Shown: in pieces, positions 18,481 to 27,528 of the stretch
Numbering within the stretch: position 1 is the stretch's first letter
Layout: every line of letters begins with the position of its first letter
DNA from: Xenorhabdus mauleonii
GTDB taxonomy: Bacteria; Pseudomonadota; Gammaproteobacteria; Enterobacterales; Enterobacteriaceae
Assembly (NCBI RefSeq): GCF_900113945.1
Contig: NZ_FORG01000003.1
Location: 62,001 to 126,000 of the forward strand
DNA: 64,000 bases
Reading direction: 5' to 3'
Notes under the pieces: model-generated
Databases searched by the model: none
What the model was told of the DNA's origin: nothing
Seen by the model: only the letters and a program-made list of their open reading frames with translations
Position numbers and translations under genes: made by a program

Positions 18481-19749
18481 CTACGCCCTGACTTTTTCAA
18501 TTGGCTGTGAATGTGTCAGTGAGCGTGCCTGTAAATGAATGAACTCCTCACAGGCATGACTCTCTTTCCACCATGGAAACAAGACAGGGGGATGGTTGAA
18601 GGCATTGGCGATAGTGCTTGCAAGTGCCGGTAATTGTTGGGCGGCTCCCAATAAATGGAGGATGTGGGGTTCCGGCGGGGCAAGCAGGCTGTTTGTCCAT
18701 TCCACGACATGATGGCCATATTGCCAAAATTGCTCGAAGGTATCGTTCATCCATTCAGCCGTAAAAGGTCTGTCGCCGCGGGCAATGATCGCTTCATAGT
18801 ATACTTTGCAGGCTTTGGTGGCGTTGTTGGAACCTTGTCCGGTCAGAGGATCATTGGTCACCACCGCATCGCCCAAACCGAAAACCTGCCGACCCGACGG
18901 CAACGTCAGCACGGGCTTACGTACCACCGGTGCAAAACATCCGGCCAGAATGCCATTTGCATCCGTCAACTCCACGTTCTCGCAACGTTCAGCTTCCCAC
19001 GGCAGGAAAGTCTTGAGGATATGCTTGCTATAGGCCAGATGTTCCTGCGGTGTTCTGACCTCTCGCCAGCCATCCATTGCTCCCCCCGGAATGCCTTCAA
19101 ATACCATGATATCGCAGGGGCCATTGAGGGTCAGAGCCGGAAAAACGAAATATTCCCCCACGCCGGGGATCAGGTTAAAAGACACGCGCGAATAATTGGG
19201 TGTTGGCAGCATGCCGTTCACATAAGTCAGTGCCAACGCACGCTGAGGCTTATCATAGGGAGAACGGGCAGCGTCACGTTCCAGCAGTTTCACGATTTCG
19301 CCTTTTCCTCCCGCCAGAATAACCAGCTCATGGTTAGCGGCCAGCTCTTCCAGCTCCGTGACTCCGACATCGCGGATTTCCAGATTGCCGCCACGGGCAG
19401 CGAATTGTTCCATCCAGATTGGCATTTTGATTCGTTGATCGACGGCTTGCGCATACTTATCAAGTCTGGCGCTCCATTCAATCAGCTTATCACCGGGAAT
19501 TTCAGGATGAGGAACCGTGAAACCAATGCCTTCAACGGGCGGACATTCTTCCTCCCACTGGTTCAATCCTAAATCACGTTCGAATTGCAAAGAGGTATCG
19601 AACATACACTGACTCGACATCACCCGGCCATTGCGAACATCATCAGGAGTGCGATTGGTAACAACTGTCACCTGATAGCCCTTGTCCAACAGCCCAAGGG
19701 CCAGAGGCAGTCCGGCTTGACCACCTCCCACGATAGCTATACGACGCAT
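18481..19749 (-). CDS. StyA-like FAD monooxygenase, probable indole (or styrene) oxygenase
   Basis: About 422 residues, close to the 415 of StyA. The N-terminus MRRIAIVGGGQAGLPLALGL is the FAD site; the second motif is VFGLGDAVVTNDPLTGQGSNN. StyA-type group E monooxygenases epoxidise the alkene bond of styrene or the 2,3-bond of indole. The set here (AraC regulator, SDR, flavin reductase, isatin-hydrolase-like protein) resembles indole-oxidation clusters rather than styrene ones, because no styrene oxide isomerase or phenylacetaldehyde dehydrogenase is present. ATG 19749 has GAGG eight bases upstream. The gene is second in the operon. Confidence 0.87.
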   Translation of the reverse strand: MRRIAIVGGGQAGLPLALGLLDKGYQVTVVTNRTPDDVRNGRVMSSQCMFDTSLQFERDLGLNQWEEECPPVEGIGFTVPHPEIPGDKLIEWSARLDKYAQAVDQRIKMPIWMEQFAARGGNLEIRDVGVTELEELAANHELVILAGGKGEIVKLLERDAARSPYDKPQRALALTYVNGMLPTPNYSRVSFNLIPGVGEYFVFPALTLNGPCDIMVFEGIPGGAMDGWREVRTPQEHLAYSKHILKTFLPWEAERCENVELTDANGILAGCFAPVVRKPVLTLPSGRQVFGLGDAVVTNDPLTGQGSNNATKACKVYYEAIIARGDRPFTAEWMNDTFEQFWQYGHHVVEWTNSLLAPPEPHILHLLGAAQQLPALASTIANAFNHPPVLFPWWKESHACEEFIHLQARSLTHSQPIEKVRA

Positions 19750-19821
19750 AATATTTTCCTCTTTCATTTTATTCTGGGCTGTGGAATCGAAACGCTTTCG
19801 TTATCCCCTTTTCGGGCATAT

Positions 19822-20673
19822 CTACTGTTGTTGCACAGGTTCTGGTGGAGCGGTTGTTGGTGGAGTCGTTTTTGGTGGAACAGAAGATTCCGTCAAACGT
19901 GGAATTGCAGGCTTGGCCTGCTCTGGCCCCATCGCTGAATAGCCACCATCAACGGCATAATCAGCACCGGTCACAAAACTCGCCAAATCTGACAGCAGGA
20001 AAGCAACCACTTGGGCAATTTCCTCTGGATCACCCACGCGGCCAAGCAAGTGGTAATCGGCGGCGACTTCATCGGTTTTTTGGCGATTTCCCTGAGTCAA
20101 CTCATCCATGATTCGTGACCAAGTCCAGCCAGGTGAAACGGAATTAACGCGAATGCGATCAGGGGCATAATCCATTGCCATACTGCGGGTGACCTGCAAT
20201 AAAGCGGCTTTTGACGCGGGATATAACCAACGCCCTGTCTGGGCTACTGAAGATGAAATGCTGCTGAAGTTAACGATGGCCCCGCCACCGGCGGCCACCA
20301 AATAAGGACGCACAAATTGGGCAGCCCTGATAGCGCTGACCACATTGATATTCAAAGCGGTCAACCAATCTTCTCGATTGGCATCAGCACCATCATCCAG
20401 ATAGGTTGCGGCGAGATTAACGAGGAAATCCAGACTTTCATAATATGCAACAACTTCGTGTATCCCCTCAGAAAGTTGTTTGTCGTCTGCAATATCAATA
20501 TGCCAAAAACGGATGGATTCCGGTTGCTGGCTGGCGGCTTTGCGCCCTCCTTCTTGATCAATATCGAAAATCGCAACCTTGATACCATATTCACTCAATA
20601 CTTTGGCAACTGCGGCCCCAATTTTGGTAGCACCACCAGTGATAATGGCGACTTTATTATTTAAGCCTTTCAT
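19822..20673 (-). CDS. Short-chain dehydrogenase with a Pro/Thr-rich C-terminal tail
   Basis: A 283-residue classical SDR: TGGATKIGAAVA near residue 12 (cofactor), NFSSISSSVAQTG and YPASKAALLQ (catalytic Ser, Tyr, Lys), and the loop VSPGWTWSRIMDEL. The core ends at about residue 255 (DYAVDGGYSAMG), as usual. The last 28 residues are an added tail rich in Pro and Thr (VPPKTTPPTTAPPEPVQQQ). It is the first gene of the operon, with AAAGGTGATC before ATG 20673. In related indole clusters an SDR dehydrogenates the dihydrodiol or epoxide-derived product; that role here is inferred. Confidence 0.87.
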   Translation of the reverse strand: MKGLNNKVAIITGGATKIGAAVAKVLSEYGIKVAIFDIDQEGGRKAASQQPESIRFWHIDIADDKQLSEGIHEVVAYYESLDFLVNLAATYLDDGADANREDWLTALNINVVSAIRAAQFVRPYLVAAGGGAIVNFSSISSSVAQTGRWLYPASKAALLQVTRSMAMDYAPDRIRVNSVSPGWTWSRIMDELTQGNRQKTDEVAADYHLLGRVGDPEEIAQVVAFLLSDLASFVTGADYAVDGGYSAMGPEQAKPAIPRLTESSVPPKTTPPTTAPPEPVQQQ

Positions 20674-20945
20674 GAGTGATCACCTTTAGTTATTTAATCA
20701 ATGGTTTTTAGGGGATCATCATTACGTAAAATAAATAAATTCAATTAGCCGCTATATGCAGAAAAGATCCATTAAATGCAGATATGTCAGGAATATTTGG
20801 GAGGAAATGGGAAATTATCCGAATTGTGAATTGGTTATCCAATAAATGACTCAGCACACTGAATAATCCGGTAAATAATAATGAAAAGGTAGGTGATACC
20901 CTACTTATTTTGGCAGAAAGAATGCTGACATGAAAAGAAAAAATA

Positions 20946-20976
20946 AGGTGTTCCAAAATGGGGAACACCTTTTTTA
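20946..20976 (-). terminator. Strong hairpin terminator
   Basis: AGGTGTTCC, loop, GGAACACCT, flanked by T-runs on both strands. It lies about 150 bases after the Ail-like gene and upstream of the SDR operon, so it most likely ends the ail transcript. Between it and the SDR start there is only AT-rich sequence with one imperfect repeat (AGGTAGG, TGATA, CCCTACTT, near 20888-20908), a possible regulator site. Confidence 0.7.
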
Positions 20977-21123
20977 TATTAAGGTAATGTTTCCAGAAGA
21001 ATAGCAAACTACTTCATCAAGATAGAACTCAATACATCAATGCCATTTTTAAAACACGACTATTTAAAAAGCTATGACTTTAAAAATAGTTACTTGAAAA
21101 ACCATTGCTTATAAAAGCATTAG

Positions 21124-21741
21124 TTAAAAACGATAGCCTATCCCGATATTGAACCCATTAATGCCATGGTTTTTATTGCCAACGACTTTTGCTGATGAAC
21201 CTTCATAACCAGCATATACGCTGAAGTTCGGCATTGGATTCACTTCTACGCCAGCACCGTACGCAAAATCGGTAGATTTTTTATCTAAACTCGTTCTGCG
21301 AGAGCTTATTGGGCCGTGTTCTCCTTCAAGCAATTCCTTAATATCTGCATCTATTTTTGTATGGGCAAACCCCAATAACCCATATATGCTGACATAATCA
21401 TTAATGCGGTAAGCAGGGCCAGCCATCAATGAATAGTATTTCCCATCCAAATGGCCTCTGGCAGAATAATATTTTGCATCCATCGCCCCTCTGCCAGAGT
21501 CAAATTCTCTCCTGCCACTGTGGTTCTCACTGCCTTTCATATACGTAAATGAACCGATGATGCTGACAGGCGAATCCCACTCATAACGATAATGAAGATT
21601 CACACCACGAATATTTTTAAAGTCTTGCACTTTACTTTGAGCATACCCAATGGCAACAGTATGCGAATCTGCATAAGCGAGAGAGCCATACATAAAACCG
21701 GATACAACCAACGTTGCCAGAAGCGCTTTTTTCATCACCAT
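21124..21741 (-). CDS. Ail/OmpX/Lom-family outer-membrane protein
   Basis: A 205-residue protein with a signal peptide (cleavage after LAYA) and the eight-strand barrel pattern of Ail/OmpX: HTVAIGYAQSKVQDF at the start, KYYSLMAGPAYRINDYVSIYGLLG in the middle, and GFNIGIGYRF with the terminal Phe. Extracellular loops are longer than in OmpX (178 residues precursor) and contain Arg/Gly-rich stretches. Family members give serum resistance, adhesion or stress protection. The start may be 21741 or the ATG at 21735; AAGG precedes both. It is monocistronic. Confidence 0.9.
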   Translation of the reverse strand: MVMKKALLATLVVSGFMYGSLAYADSHTVAIGYAQSKVQDFKNIRGVNLHYRYEWDSPVSIIGSFTYMKGSENHSGRREFDSGRGAMDAKYYSARGHLDGKYYSLMAGPAYRINDYVSIYGLLGFAHTKIDADIKELLEGEHGPISSRRTSLDKKSTDFAYGAGVEVNPMPNFSVYAGYEGSSAKVVGNKNHGINGFNIGIGYRF

Positions 21742-22265
21742 CAGAAGTTACCTTTTGAGTTTATTAACCATTTTAAATAGATAAAACTTAGGCACGGAAC
21801 CCGGATAAAACAAAACAGCTTTGATTAATATTAGTTTATTTATTCAATTACCAATCATTACTTATAGATATATTTCATTTAAAAAACCAAATAAAGGCTG
21901 TTTAAATCAGGTATCAAATTGATATCTATTAATATTTATTTTTGATATTGCCCTAACACATTGCCATTTTGTAAATTAGCCAATAATCCACCTTGTTTAA
22001 CAAGCTGATAGCAAAGCAAAGTAAGATACCTTCTACTTATGCTGCTTTAAGAATGCGCTTCCAGAATGTGCTTTCCGGATGAAATAGCTTTACTGAGACT
22101 CACCATACCAAAATAGTTTCATGCGCCGACAAGCAATAAAAGAACCACCATATCAATAGAATCAAACACATCGCGATATTTTGACTGTCATTATTTTCAC
22201 AGCCCGTATTTTGAGTTTCAGTCTCGAATGTAAGTATCTCGTCACTAAACTAATAGGAAATGACA

Positions 22266-23540
22266 ATGAAATTAGAAACTTTGTCCATCCATGCTGGTTA
22301 TTCACCTGATCCGACAACGAAATCAGTTGCTGTTCCGATTTACCAGACCACATCTTACGCTTTTGATGATACCCAACATGGTGCTGATCTATTTGATTTA
22401 AAAGTTGCAGGCAACATTTACACCCGCATCATGAACCCGACAAACGATGTATTGGAAAAACGCGTAGCCGCTCTGGAAGGGGGAATTGGTGCGCTGGCCG
22501 TTGCATCTGGCATGGCAGCAATCACCTATGCCATTCAGACCATCGCAACCGTGGGGGATAACATTGTCGCAGTCGCAAAACTGTATGGCGGGACTTATAA
22601 CCTGATGGCGCATACTTTCCCCAATATGGGGATAGAAACCCGTTTCGTTGATCATAATGATATGGCGGCCATGGAAGCGTTGATTGATGGGAAAACCAAG
22701 GCGCTGTTTTGTGAATCCATCACAAACCCTGCCGGGCATATTATCGATATTCAAGCAATGGCCGATGTTGCCCATCGTCACGGTATTCCCCTTATTGTCG
22801 ATAATACTGTCGCCACTCCTTACCTATGCCGCCCGTTTGAACATGGCGCCGATATTATTATTCATTCCCTGACCAAATATATTGGTGGGCACGGCACGTC
22901 TATCGGTGGGATGGTTGTTGATTCCGGCAAATTCCCTTGGAAGGAACATCAAGATCGCTTTGCTATTTTGAGCACCCCGGATGCGTCGTATCATGGAATA
23001 ACCTATACCGAACATTTTGGTGACGCCGCCTTTATTGCCCGCTGCCGTGTCGGGCCACTGCGCAGCATGGGTGCAGCCCTGTCTCCATTCAATGCCTTCC
23101 TGATTTTGCAGGGGCTTGAGACATTGGCTCTTCGCATGGAACGCCATACGGAAAATGCCCTGAAAATTGCACAATATCTGGAACAACATCCGCAGGTATC
23201 CTGGGTTAAATATGCCGGATTGCCCACCCATCCAGAATATGATTTAGCGGTCCGTTATATGGGCGGGAAACCCGCTTCCATCCTCTCATTTGGCATCAAG
23301 GGGGGTGAAGAGGCTGCTACCCGTTTTATTGATTCCCTGCAATTGATTGTGCGTCTGGTGAATATTGGCGATGCCAAATCACTGGCTTGCCATCCGGCAT
23401 CCACCACGCATCGGCAATTAAATGAAGCAGAAATGGTCAAAGCAGGTATAACTCGGGATCTTATCCGCCTATCCATCGGGATTGAACACAGTGATGACAT
23501 TATTGCCGATCTCGCTCAGGCATTAGACGCTGCGAAATAA
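22266..23540 (+). CDS. metY: O-acetylhomoserine sulfhydrylase / aminocarboxypropyltransferase
   Basis: About 424 residues, the Cys/Met metabolism PLP enzyme family in its longer MetY form. Seen are TRIMNPTNDVLEKRVAALEGG, SGMAAITYA, and the PLP-lysine segment HSLTKYIGGHG, then CHPASTTHRQL. It makes homocysteine from O-acetylhomoserine and sulfide in the cytoplasm. ATG 22266 is seven bases after AGGA; an ATG at 22260 is too close to that site. The gene is monocistronic. The 500-base upstream region is AT-rich, and I found no clear MetJ boxes or S-adenosylmethionine riboswitch. Confidence 0.92.
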   Translation: MKLETLSIHAGYSPDPTTKSVAVPIYQTTSYAFDDTQHGADLFDLKVAGNIYTRIMNPTNDVLEKRVAALEGGIGALAVASGMAAITYAIQTIATVGDNIVAVAKLYGGTYNLMAHTFPNMGIETRFVDHNDMAAMEALIDGKTKALFCESITNPAGHIIDIQAMADVAHRHGIPLIVDNTVATPYLCRPFEHGADIIIHSLTKYIGGHGTSIGGMVVDSGKFPWKEHQDRFAILSTPDASYHGITYTEHFGDAAFIARCRVGPLRSMGAALSPFNAFLILQGLETLALRMERHTENALKIAQYLEQHPQVSWVKYAGLPTHPEYDLAVRYMGGKPASILSFGIKGGEEAATRFIDSLQLIVRLVNIGDAKSLACHPASTTHRQLNEAEMVKAGITRDLIRLSIGIEHSDDIIADLAQALDAAK

Positions 23541-23598
23541 TACAAAGAAAGAAATAAAAAGAAATAAATAGCGTGAAATAGGGCGCAGAGAGAAATAA

Positions 23599-23679
23599 TA
23601 CGGGGTAGAAGAATAACGCGGGATAGATTGTTCCTGCCCGCTACCCCGTAAAGTATAAGGGCTGATTAAAAACCAGCCC
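23599..23679. terminator. Two hairpins between metY and the RtcB-like gene
   Basis: The first is TACGGGGTAG with CTACCCCGTA (23599-23650), with further pairing inside (GCGGG with CCCGC). The second is GGGCTG, nine bases, CAGCCC (23659-23679), right after the stop of the minus-strand RtcB-like gene. They probably serve as transcript ends for the two convergent genes. Confidence 0.55.
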
Positions 23680-23685
23680 CCAATA

Positions 23686-25086
23686 TCAGGCTTTAAACGT
23701 GATCCACGGCCTGACTCTCGCGACAGGTTGAATTAACCCCGCCTGTTCTTGTATCTCAATCACCGGCGTAATGGGTTTGTAGGCTGCCGGAGCCTCTTCA
23801 CGCAAGCGGTCACTTTTCAACGTAATACACTGCCAAGGCAAATGACCATTTTTGTGGATGTCCGGTAATTTACCGCGCATTTCCTGACGTCGGACTGAAC
23901 GCCCGGCGCCGTGAGAACATGACCACAACCAATCGGGATGGCCTTTTCCCAGCACCAAATAGGAATAATCCCCCATTGAGCCGGGAATTAATGCCAATTC
24001 CCCAGCCCGTGCGGGTGTGGCACCTTTGCGGTGAAGGTTCATTCCCTGCTCAGGAAAAATAATATTGTGCGAAAGATCCACAATCAGTTGGCTTTTATCC
24101 TGCGCAAATACCTGCTGCCACGCTGAGCGAACCAATTCAGTCAATACAATGCGATTCGCCCACGCATAACGTGCCGCCACCCCCATCGCCAGAAAATATT
24201 CATGAGCATGCTCTGCGGTCAAACCAAACAGCCCCGAGGCCGGATATTTTTCCGTAGCGGGCCATAGCATCTTTGCTTTATCTGCCCAACGCTTGCCGAT
24301 GTAAAACCCCACATCGCGTGAACCAGTGTGGATCATCATTAATACTTCACCTTCACGTAAACCTGCGGCATAAGCGGCATGTCTGTCCAGAATGGTGTCG
24401 ACGATTTGCAGTTCCACAAAGTGATTGCCTGAGCCAACAGTACCCAAGCTGGCCGGGCGAATAATTTCCCGCTTTTCAAAAAAGGCGTCAGGAGCATATC
24501 GGCTATGGGCCTTGACTGCCTGCGTGCTCAAAATCGCACTTAATTCGCCAGACATCCGCTTGAAATCGGCCTGTTGCCAAATTCCCTGACACGGCAATTC
24601 CTGTAACCAAGCATCCAGGCCGTCATCAAACAAGGCATTGAATGACGCTGGCGTCACCGGCACATCACGCTGATCCAGCAACAATTTATTTTTCAGTTGC
24701 TGGATCAGTTCGGCTTTCTCTGTGCTTGCCTCTTCATAACTCAGCCCCGTTCTGAGTAAACGCATTCCACAATTGATATCTGTACCAATTGCAGCGGGGA
24801 TTACTAAATCCTCGGTAGTTGCCACAATACTGCCAACCGGGGCGGTTGATCCGGGATGAAAATCCGGCGTTGCCCGAGTTTTACAGACCTTGGCTGCACT
24901 GCCCGGCACATGCACTGATGCCAGATCGAGTAATTGCTGTACCGCTTTTTCTTCCAATGGCAATGATTCGGGCAGCAATACTTCTGCTTCAATTTGATTT
25001 CTGTTGAAACGATAAACGTTATTTTCGTAATGCGTTTCGATTCCCTGACGGGATAGACGTTTTTGTAACCGCTTAAATGTAGACAT
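23686..25086 (-). CDS. RtcB-family RNA ligase
   Basis: A 466-residue member of the RtcB family (3'-phosphate/5'-OH RNA ligase, Mn and GTP dependent). The metal-binding Cys is in GTDINCGMRL; histidines are in GSGNHFVELQ, HTGSRDVG and LSHNIIF; the guanylylated histidine is in SCSHGAGRSVRR. All key residues are kept. It is longer than E. coli RtcB (408), with an extra N-terminal 60 residues, and belongs to a separate subgroup. There is no RtcA or RtcR neighbour, unlike the sigma54-controlled rtc operon, so a stress-repair role independent of RtcR is likely. The 360-base upstream region carries a run of nine C. Confidence 0.88.
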   Translation of the reverse strand: MSTFKRLQKRLSRQGIETHYENNVYRFNRNQIEAEVLLPESLPLEEKAVQQLLDLASVHVPGSAAKVCKTRATPDFHPGSTAPVGSIVATTEDLVIPAAIGTDINCGMRLLRTGLSYEEASTEKAELIQQLKNKLLLDQRDVPVTPASFNALFDDGLDAWLQELPCQGIWQQADFKRMSGELSAILSTQAVKAHSRYAPDAFFEKREIIRPASLGTVGSGNHFVELQIVDTILDRHAAYAAGLREGEVLMMIHTGSRDVGFYIGKRWADKAKMLWPATEKYPASGLFGLTAEHAHEYFLAMGVAARYAWANRIVLTELVRSAWQQVFAQDKSQLIVDLSHNIIFPEQGMNLHRKGATPARAGELALIPGSMGDYSYLVLGKGHPDWLWSCSHGAGRSVRRQEMRGKLPDIHKNGHLPWQCITLKSDRLREEAPAAYKPITPVIEIQEQAGLIQPVARVRPWITFKA

Positions 25087-25274
25087 GTTCGCTACCTAGA
25101 AAAACAAAAAATCGCTTCTTCCGGTTTGATGGGTAAGAAGTGTTGTTTTTCCTGCAGCAGCACAAATTCAGGAAGGTTTAGGGGCGGCATTTTAGCCACA
25201 ATATCAGGCATTGTAAATGGTTAATTAATCTACTCAGTTATCTTGATGTTGCTATTTCCTTTTCAGACTGTCTG

Positions 25275-25283
25275 CCCCCCCCC
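25275..25283. repeat. Run of nine C in the region upstream of the RtcB-like gene
   Basis: An uninterrupted C9 tract, about 190 bases before the RtcB-like start and 160 bases after the ligase operon end. Such tracts can change length by slippage. Confidence 0.8.
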
Positions 25284-25382
25284 ATCCATTTGCCAACTGA
25301 CTTGTACGTCAATTTATTTACCAACTTACACTCACCAATTCATCCCGATAAATCTTATTCCTATAAACCTCGCCCCTATAAA

Positions 25383-25426
25383 AAACAAACGGTGCAAGCA
25401 CACCAACAATGGCCACCTGCACCGTT
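25383..25426 (-). terminator. Terminator of the ole-like operon
   Basis: AACGGTGCA and TGCACCGTT pair across a 21-base loop; on the minus strand the stem is followed by a T-rich tract. It lies 20 bases after the stop of the last operon gene. Confidence 0.65.
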
Positions 25427-25446
25427 TTAAACGCCCTATTTTCCGG

Positions 25447-26724
25447 CTATCCCTTCTTTCTGATAATCCGGCGGCGCTTATTAAACAAATCCGGCAATAT
25501 CTCCTGCGCGATACAGTCCCATTCAATTTTATCAGTATCTACCCCCTGTTTAGCGAAATAGTCTGACAGCGCCAACTGGCATTTTTGGAGGATTTCGATG
25601 GGGCAATTTCCTTCTAACTTTATCGACAGGCCGGTCTGCGTAAGACGATAATCACTCGTCAGCGGCAACGTATTGGCAATAATCCGTGAACAAGGGTCGG
25701 CGAAAATACTGACGTTTTCCCCATTATGGGCAGGCAAAATCAATTGATCATCATTGCGCCCTTCAATCCGCTCTATCGCCAGTGCAGGATTACCGCAGCC
25801 ACAAGGAGTTTTCTTCACAATTAAAATATCATCAAGCTGATAGCGTACGATTGGCTGGGTTTCCCGTGTAAAGTCGGTAATGATCGGGTTAAAGCGCAAT
25901 TCATCAATCCATTTCGGCTCAATATGCAGGGACTCTTCATTAAGATGTAATGTGCCATGAGAGCAACTGCATCCTAAAAAGCCTTCGGTTGCCTGATAGA
26001 TTTCCCCCACCTCCTTGAATACCATCTCCAGCAATTGGCGATCTTGCGGCTCCAGCACCTCTGCCACTGAAATCACTTTCGTCGGTGACAATGACACTTC
26101 ACCTCGCTGGATCTTCAAGGCCAGCGCCCGCAAGACCTGGGCCGGAGCCACGATGATTGTGGCATCGTATTCAGCCAATGCCTGGGCCTGTTGATTAAAA
26201 TCAGCGAACAAATCAAAAAACCGGAAAGAGATCCAACGGTTCTGAATGCTGTCGTAAAGATTATTGCCCGCCCGCAAAAACAGCGCGACTCGCTCACCGT
26301 GGAACAGGCCGTTTGGCAGCACCTTGGCCAGCATGGTGCCTGCCCAAATGCTCCGCTCTTTAGGACTGGCAACAAAAATACCGCGCTGCCCTGATGTCCC
26401 CGATGACATACCAACACTGTATTGCCCCACCTTGGGTTTGAAATCACGCGATTGTTCACTCAACCGAGCGCATTCAAGCAGCTCCTCACGTTTAAGCCCC
26501 GCGGTATTCATCTGGTCGAAATTTTCCATCATGATGGCTTTGTTCATGAGGGGATATTCCGCCAGCGGTAAATCACCATAGGCAGAAAAATATGGGCTTT
26601 TCGTCAAAATTTTCTGCCTGAATTTCCCCAGCCTTCTCGTTTGATGCTGTTCAAGCTGCTGGCGGTCATAAAATTTCCACTGTCTTTTGGCTCGCCAATA
26701 GTACCAAAGTGTTTTCAGTATCAT
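25447..26724 (-). CDS. F390-synthetase/phenylacetate-CoA ligase-like adenylate-forming enzyme
   Basis: A 425-residue protein of the PaaK/CoF-synthetase branch of adenylate-forming enzymes. The P-loop is SVGMSSGTSGQRGIF near residue 105; YQATEGFLGCSC is the acceptor-binding region; a CGCGNPALAIERIEGRNDD stretch resembles the PaaK-type C-terminal hinge. Coenzyme F420 is not expected in this organism, so adenylation or ligation of an organic acid is more likely. It overlaps the MBL gene by four bases and ends the operon KAS III, reductase, MBL, ligase. In classical ole clusters this place is taken by OleC, an acyl-AMP-type ligase; a similar role is inference. Confidence 0.8.
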   Translation of the reverse strand: MILKTLWYYWRAKRQWKFYDRQQLEQHQTRRLGKFRQKILTKSPYFSAYGDLPLAEYPLMNKAIMMENFDQMNTAGLKREELLECARLSEQSRDFKPKVGQYSVGMSSGTSGQRGIFVASPKERSIWAGTMLAKVLPNGLFHGERVALFLRAGNNLYDSIQNRWISFRFFDLFADFNQQAQALAEYDATIIVAPAQVLRALALKIQRGEVSLSPTKVISVAEVLEPQDRQLLEMVFKEVGEIYQATEGFLGCSCSHGTLHLNEESLHIEPKWIDELRFNPIITDFTRETQPIVRYQLDDILIVKKTPCGCGNPALAIERIEGRNDDQLILPAHNGENVSIFADPCSRIIANTLPLTSDYRLTQTGLSIKLEGNCPIEILQKCQLALSDYFAKQGVDTDKIEWDCIAQEILPDLFNKRRRIIRKKG

Positions 26725-27527
26725 TCCAAATCTCCCTCATGACATAGCTGGATAGGAACCTGCTTTTGGTCAATTTGGTGCAGCTTGTTCAATGTTTCGT
26801 AATAGGCACGGCTGTCATCCATAATGATATTCGCCAATTTGGCCGGCCCGCGCAGTTCACGGTAATTAGTGGGGGACCAAGCCGCATCTCCCGCCAATAA
26901 TATCCAACCCTGTTCAGTCAATACGCAAAGGCCAAGATGCCCCGCAGCATGACCGGGCAATGGGACAATAATCATCTGTCCCTGACTTTCAGGAACTGCA
27001 TAACCTTCCCCCAATACCGCTAATTCTTCTGGCAAGGAAGTGGTCTCAAAGCCTTCATAAAAACAAGCTCTGGATTCGAAATCTTCCGGAATTAGCCCCC
27101 GTACAAATGCATTTTTTAGGGCGGCAAAACCACGCAAGTTGCGGGTTTTCTGCCAGCCATCCCCCGAACAGATAAATTTGCTCTGCGGAAAATCACGCAA
27201 TCCCGCAATATGATCACCGTGGAAATGAGAAATGATAATGCCATCAATATCACGCGCTTGAATGCCTTCCTCTTTCAGTTGCATCACCAGTGAATCTTTG
27301 GTTTCAAAGTAGACAGGCGTCACGGTGCGATACAACTGAATAATCCCACTGCGGGTATGATCGTAAAAATGGCTGGCATATCCGGTATCAAGCAGCCATC
27401 GCCTGTCATTGCACTCCAGCAACCAGGCGCGGGCTGGAAATTTACATACGCGAAAACTGGCCCCCGTCAGTGCCATGCAGCCAGGATGGGTACAATATCC
27501 CACTTCAAACACACGCATCTTAACCAT
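26721..27527 (-). CDS. MBL-fold metallo-hydrolase (lactonase-like)
   Basis: A 268-residue metallo-beta-lactamase-fold protein. The zinc motif is SHFHGDHIAGL near residue 98; the next metal histidine is in LPGHAAGHLGL and the bridging Asp in LLAGDAAW. The layout is like AttM/AiiA-type lactonases. It overlaps the ligase gene by four bases and follows the reductase gene by one base. In ole clusters OleB is an alpha/beta hydrolase acting on a beta-lactone; here an unrelated hydrolase occupies the corresponding place. Whether it opens a lactone or a thioester is unknown. Confidence 0.85.
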   Translation of the reverse strand: MVKMRVFEVGYCTHPGCMALTGASFRVCKFPARAWLLECNDRRWLLDTGYASHFYDHTRSGIIQLYRTVTPVYFETKDSLVMQLKEEGIQARDIDGIIISHFHGDHIAGLRDFPQSKFICSGDGWQKTRNLRGFAALKNAFVRGLIPEDFESRACFYEGFETTSLPEELAVLGEGYAVPESQGQMIIVPLPGHAAGHLGLCVLTEQGWILLAGDAAWSPTNYRELRGPAKLANIIMDDSRAYYETLNKLHQIDQKQVPIQLCHEGDLE

Positions 27528-27528
27528 G

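Noticed and set aside
18655-19572. Plus-strand open frame of 305 codons opposite the StyA-like gene
   Set aside because: It is antisense to a gene with clear FAD motifs and has no protein-like domain or ribosome site.
22060-22265. S-adenosylmethionine riboswitch or MetJ boxes before metY
   Set aside because: No aptamer-like helices and no tandem AGACGTCT-like words could be made out.
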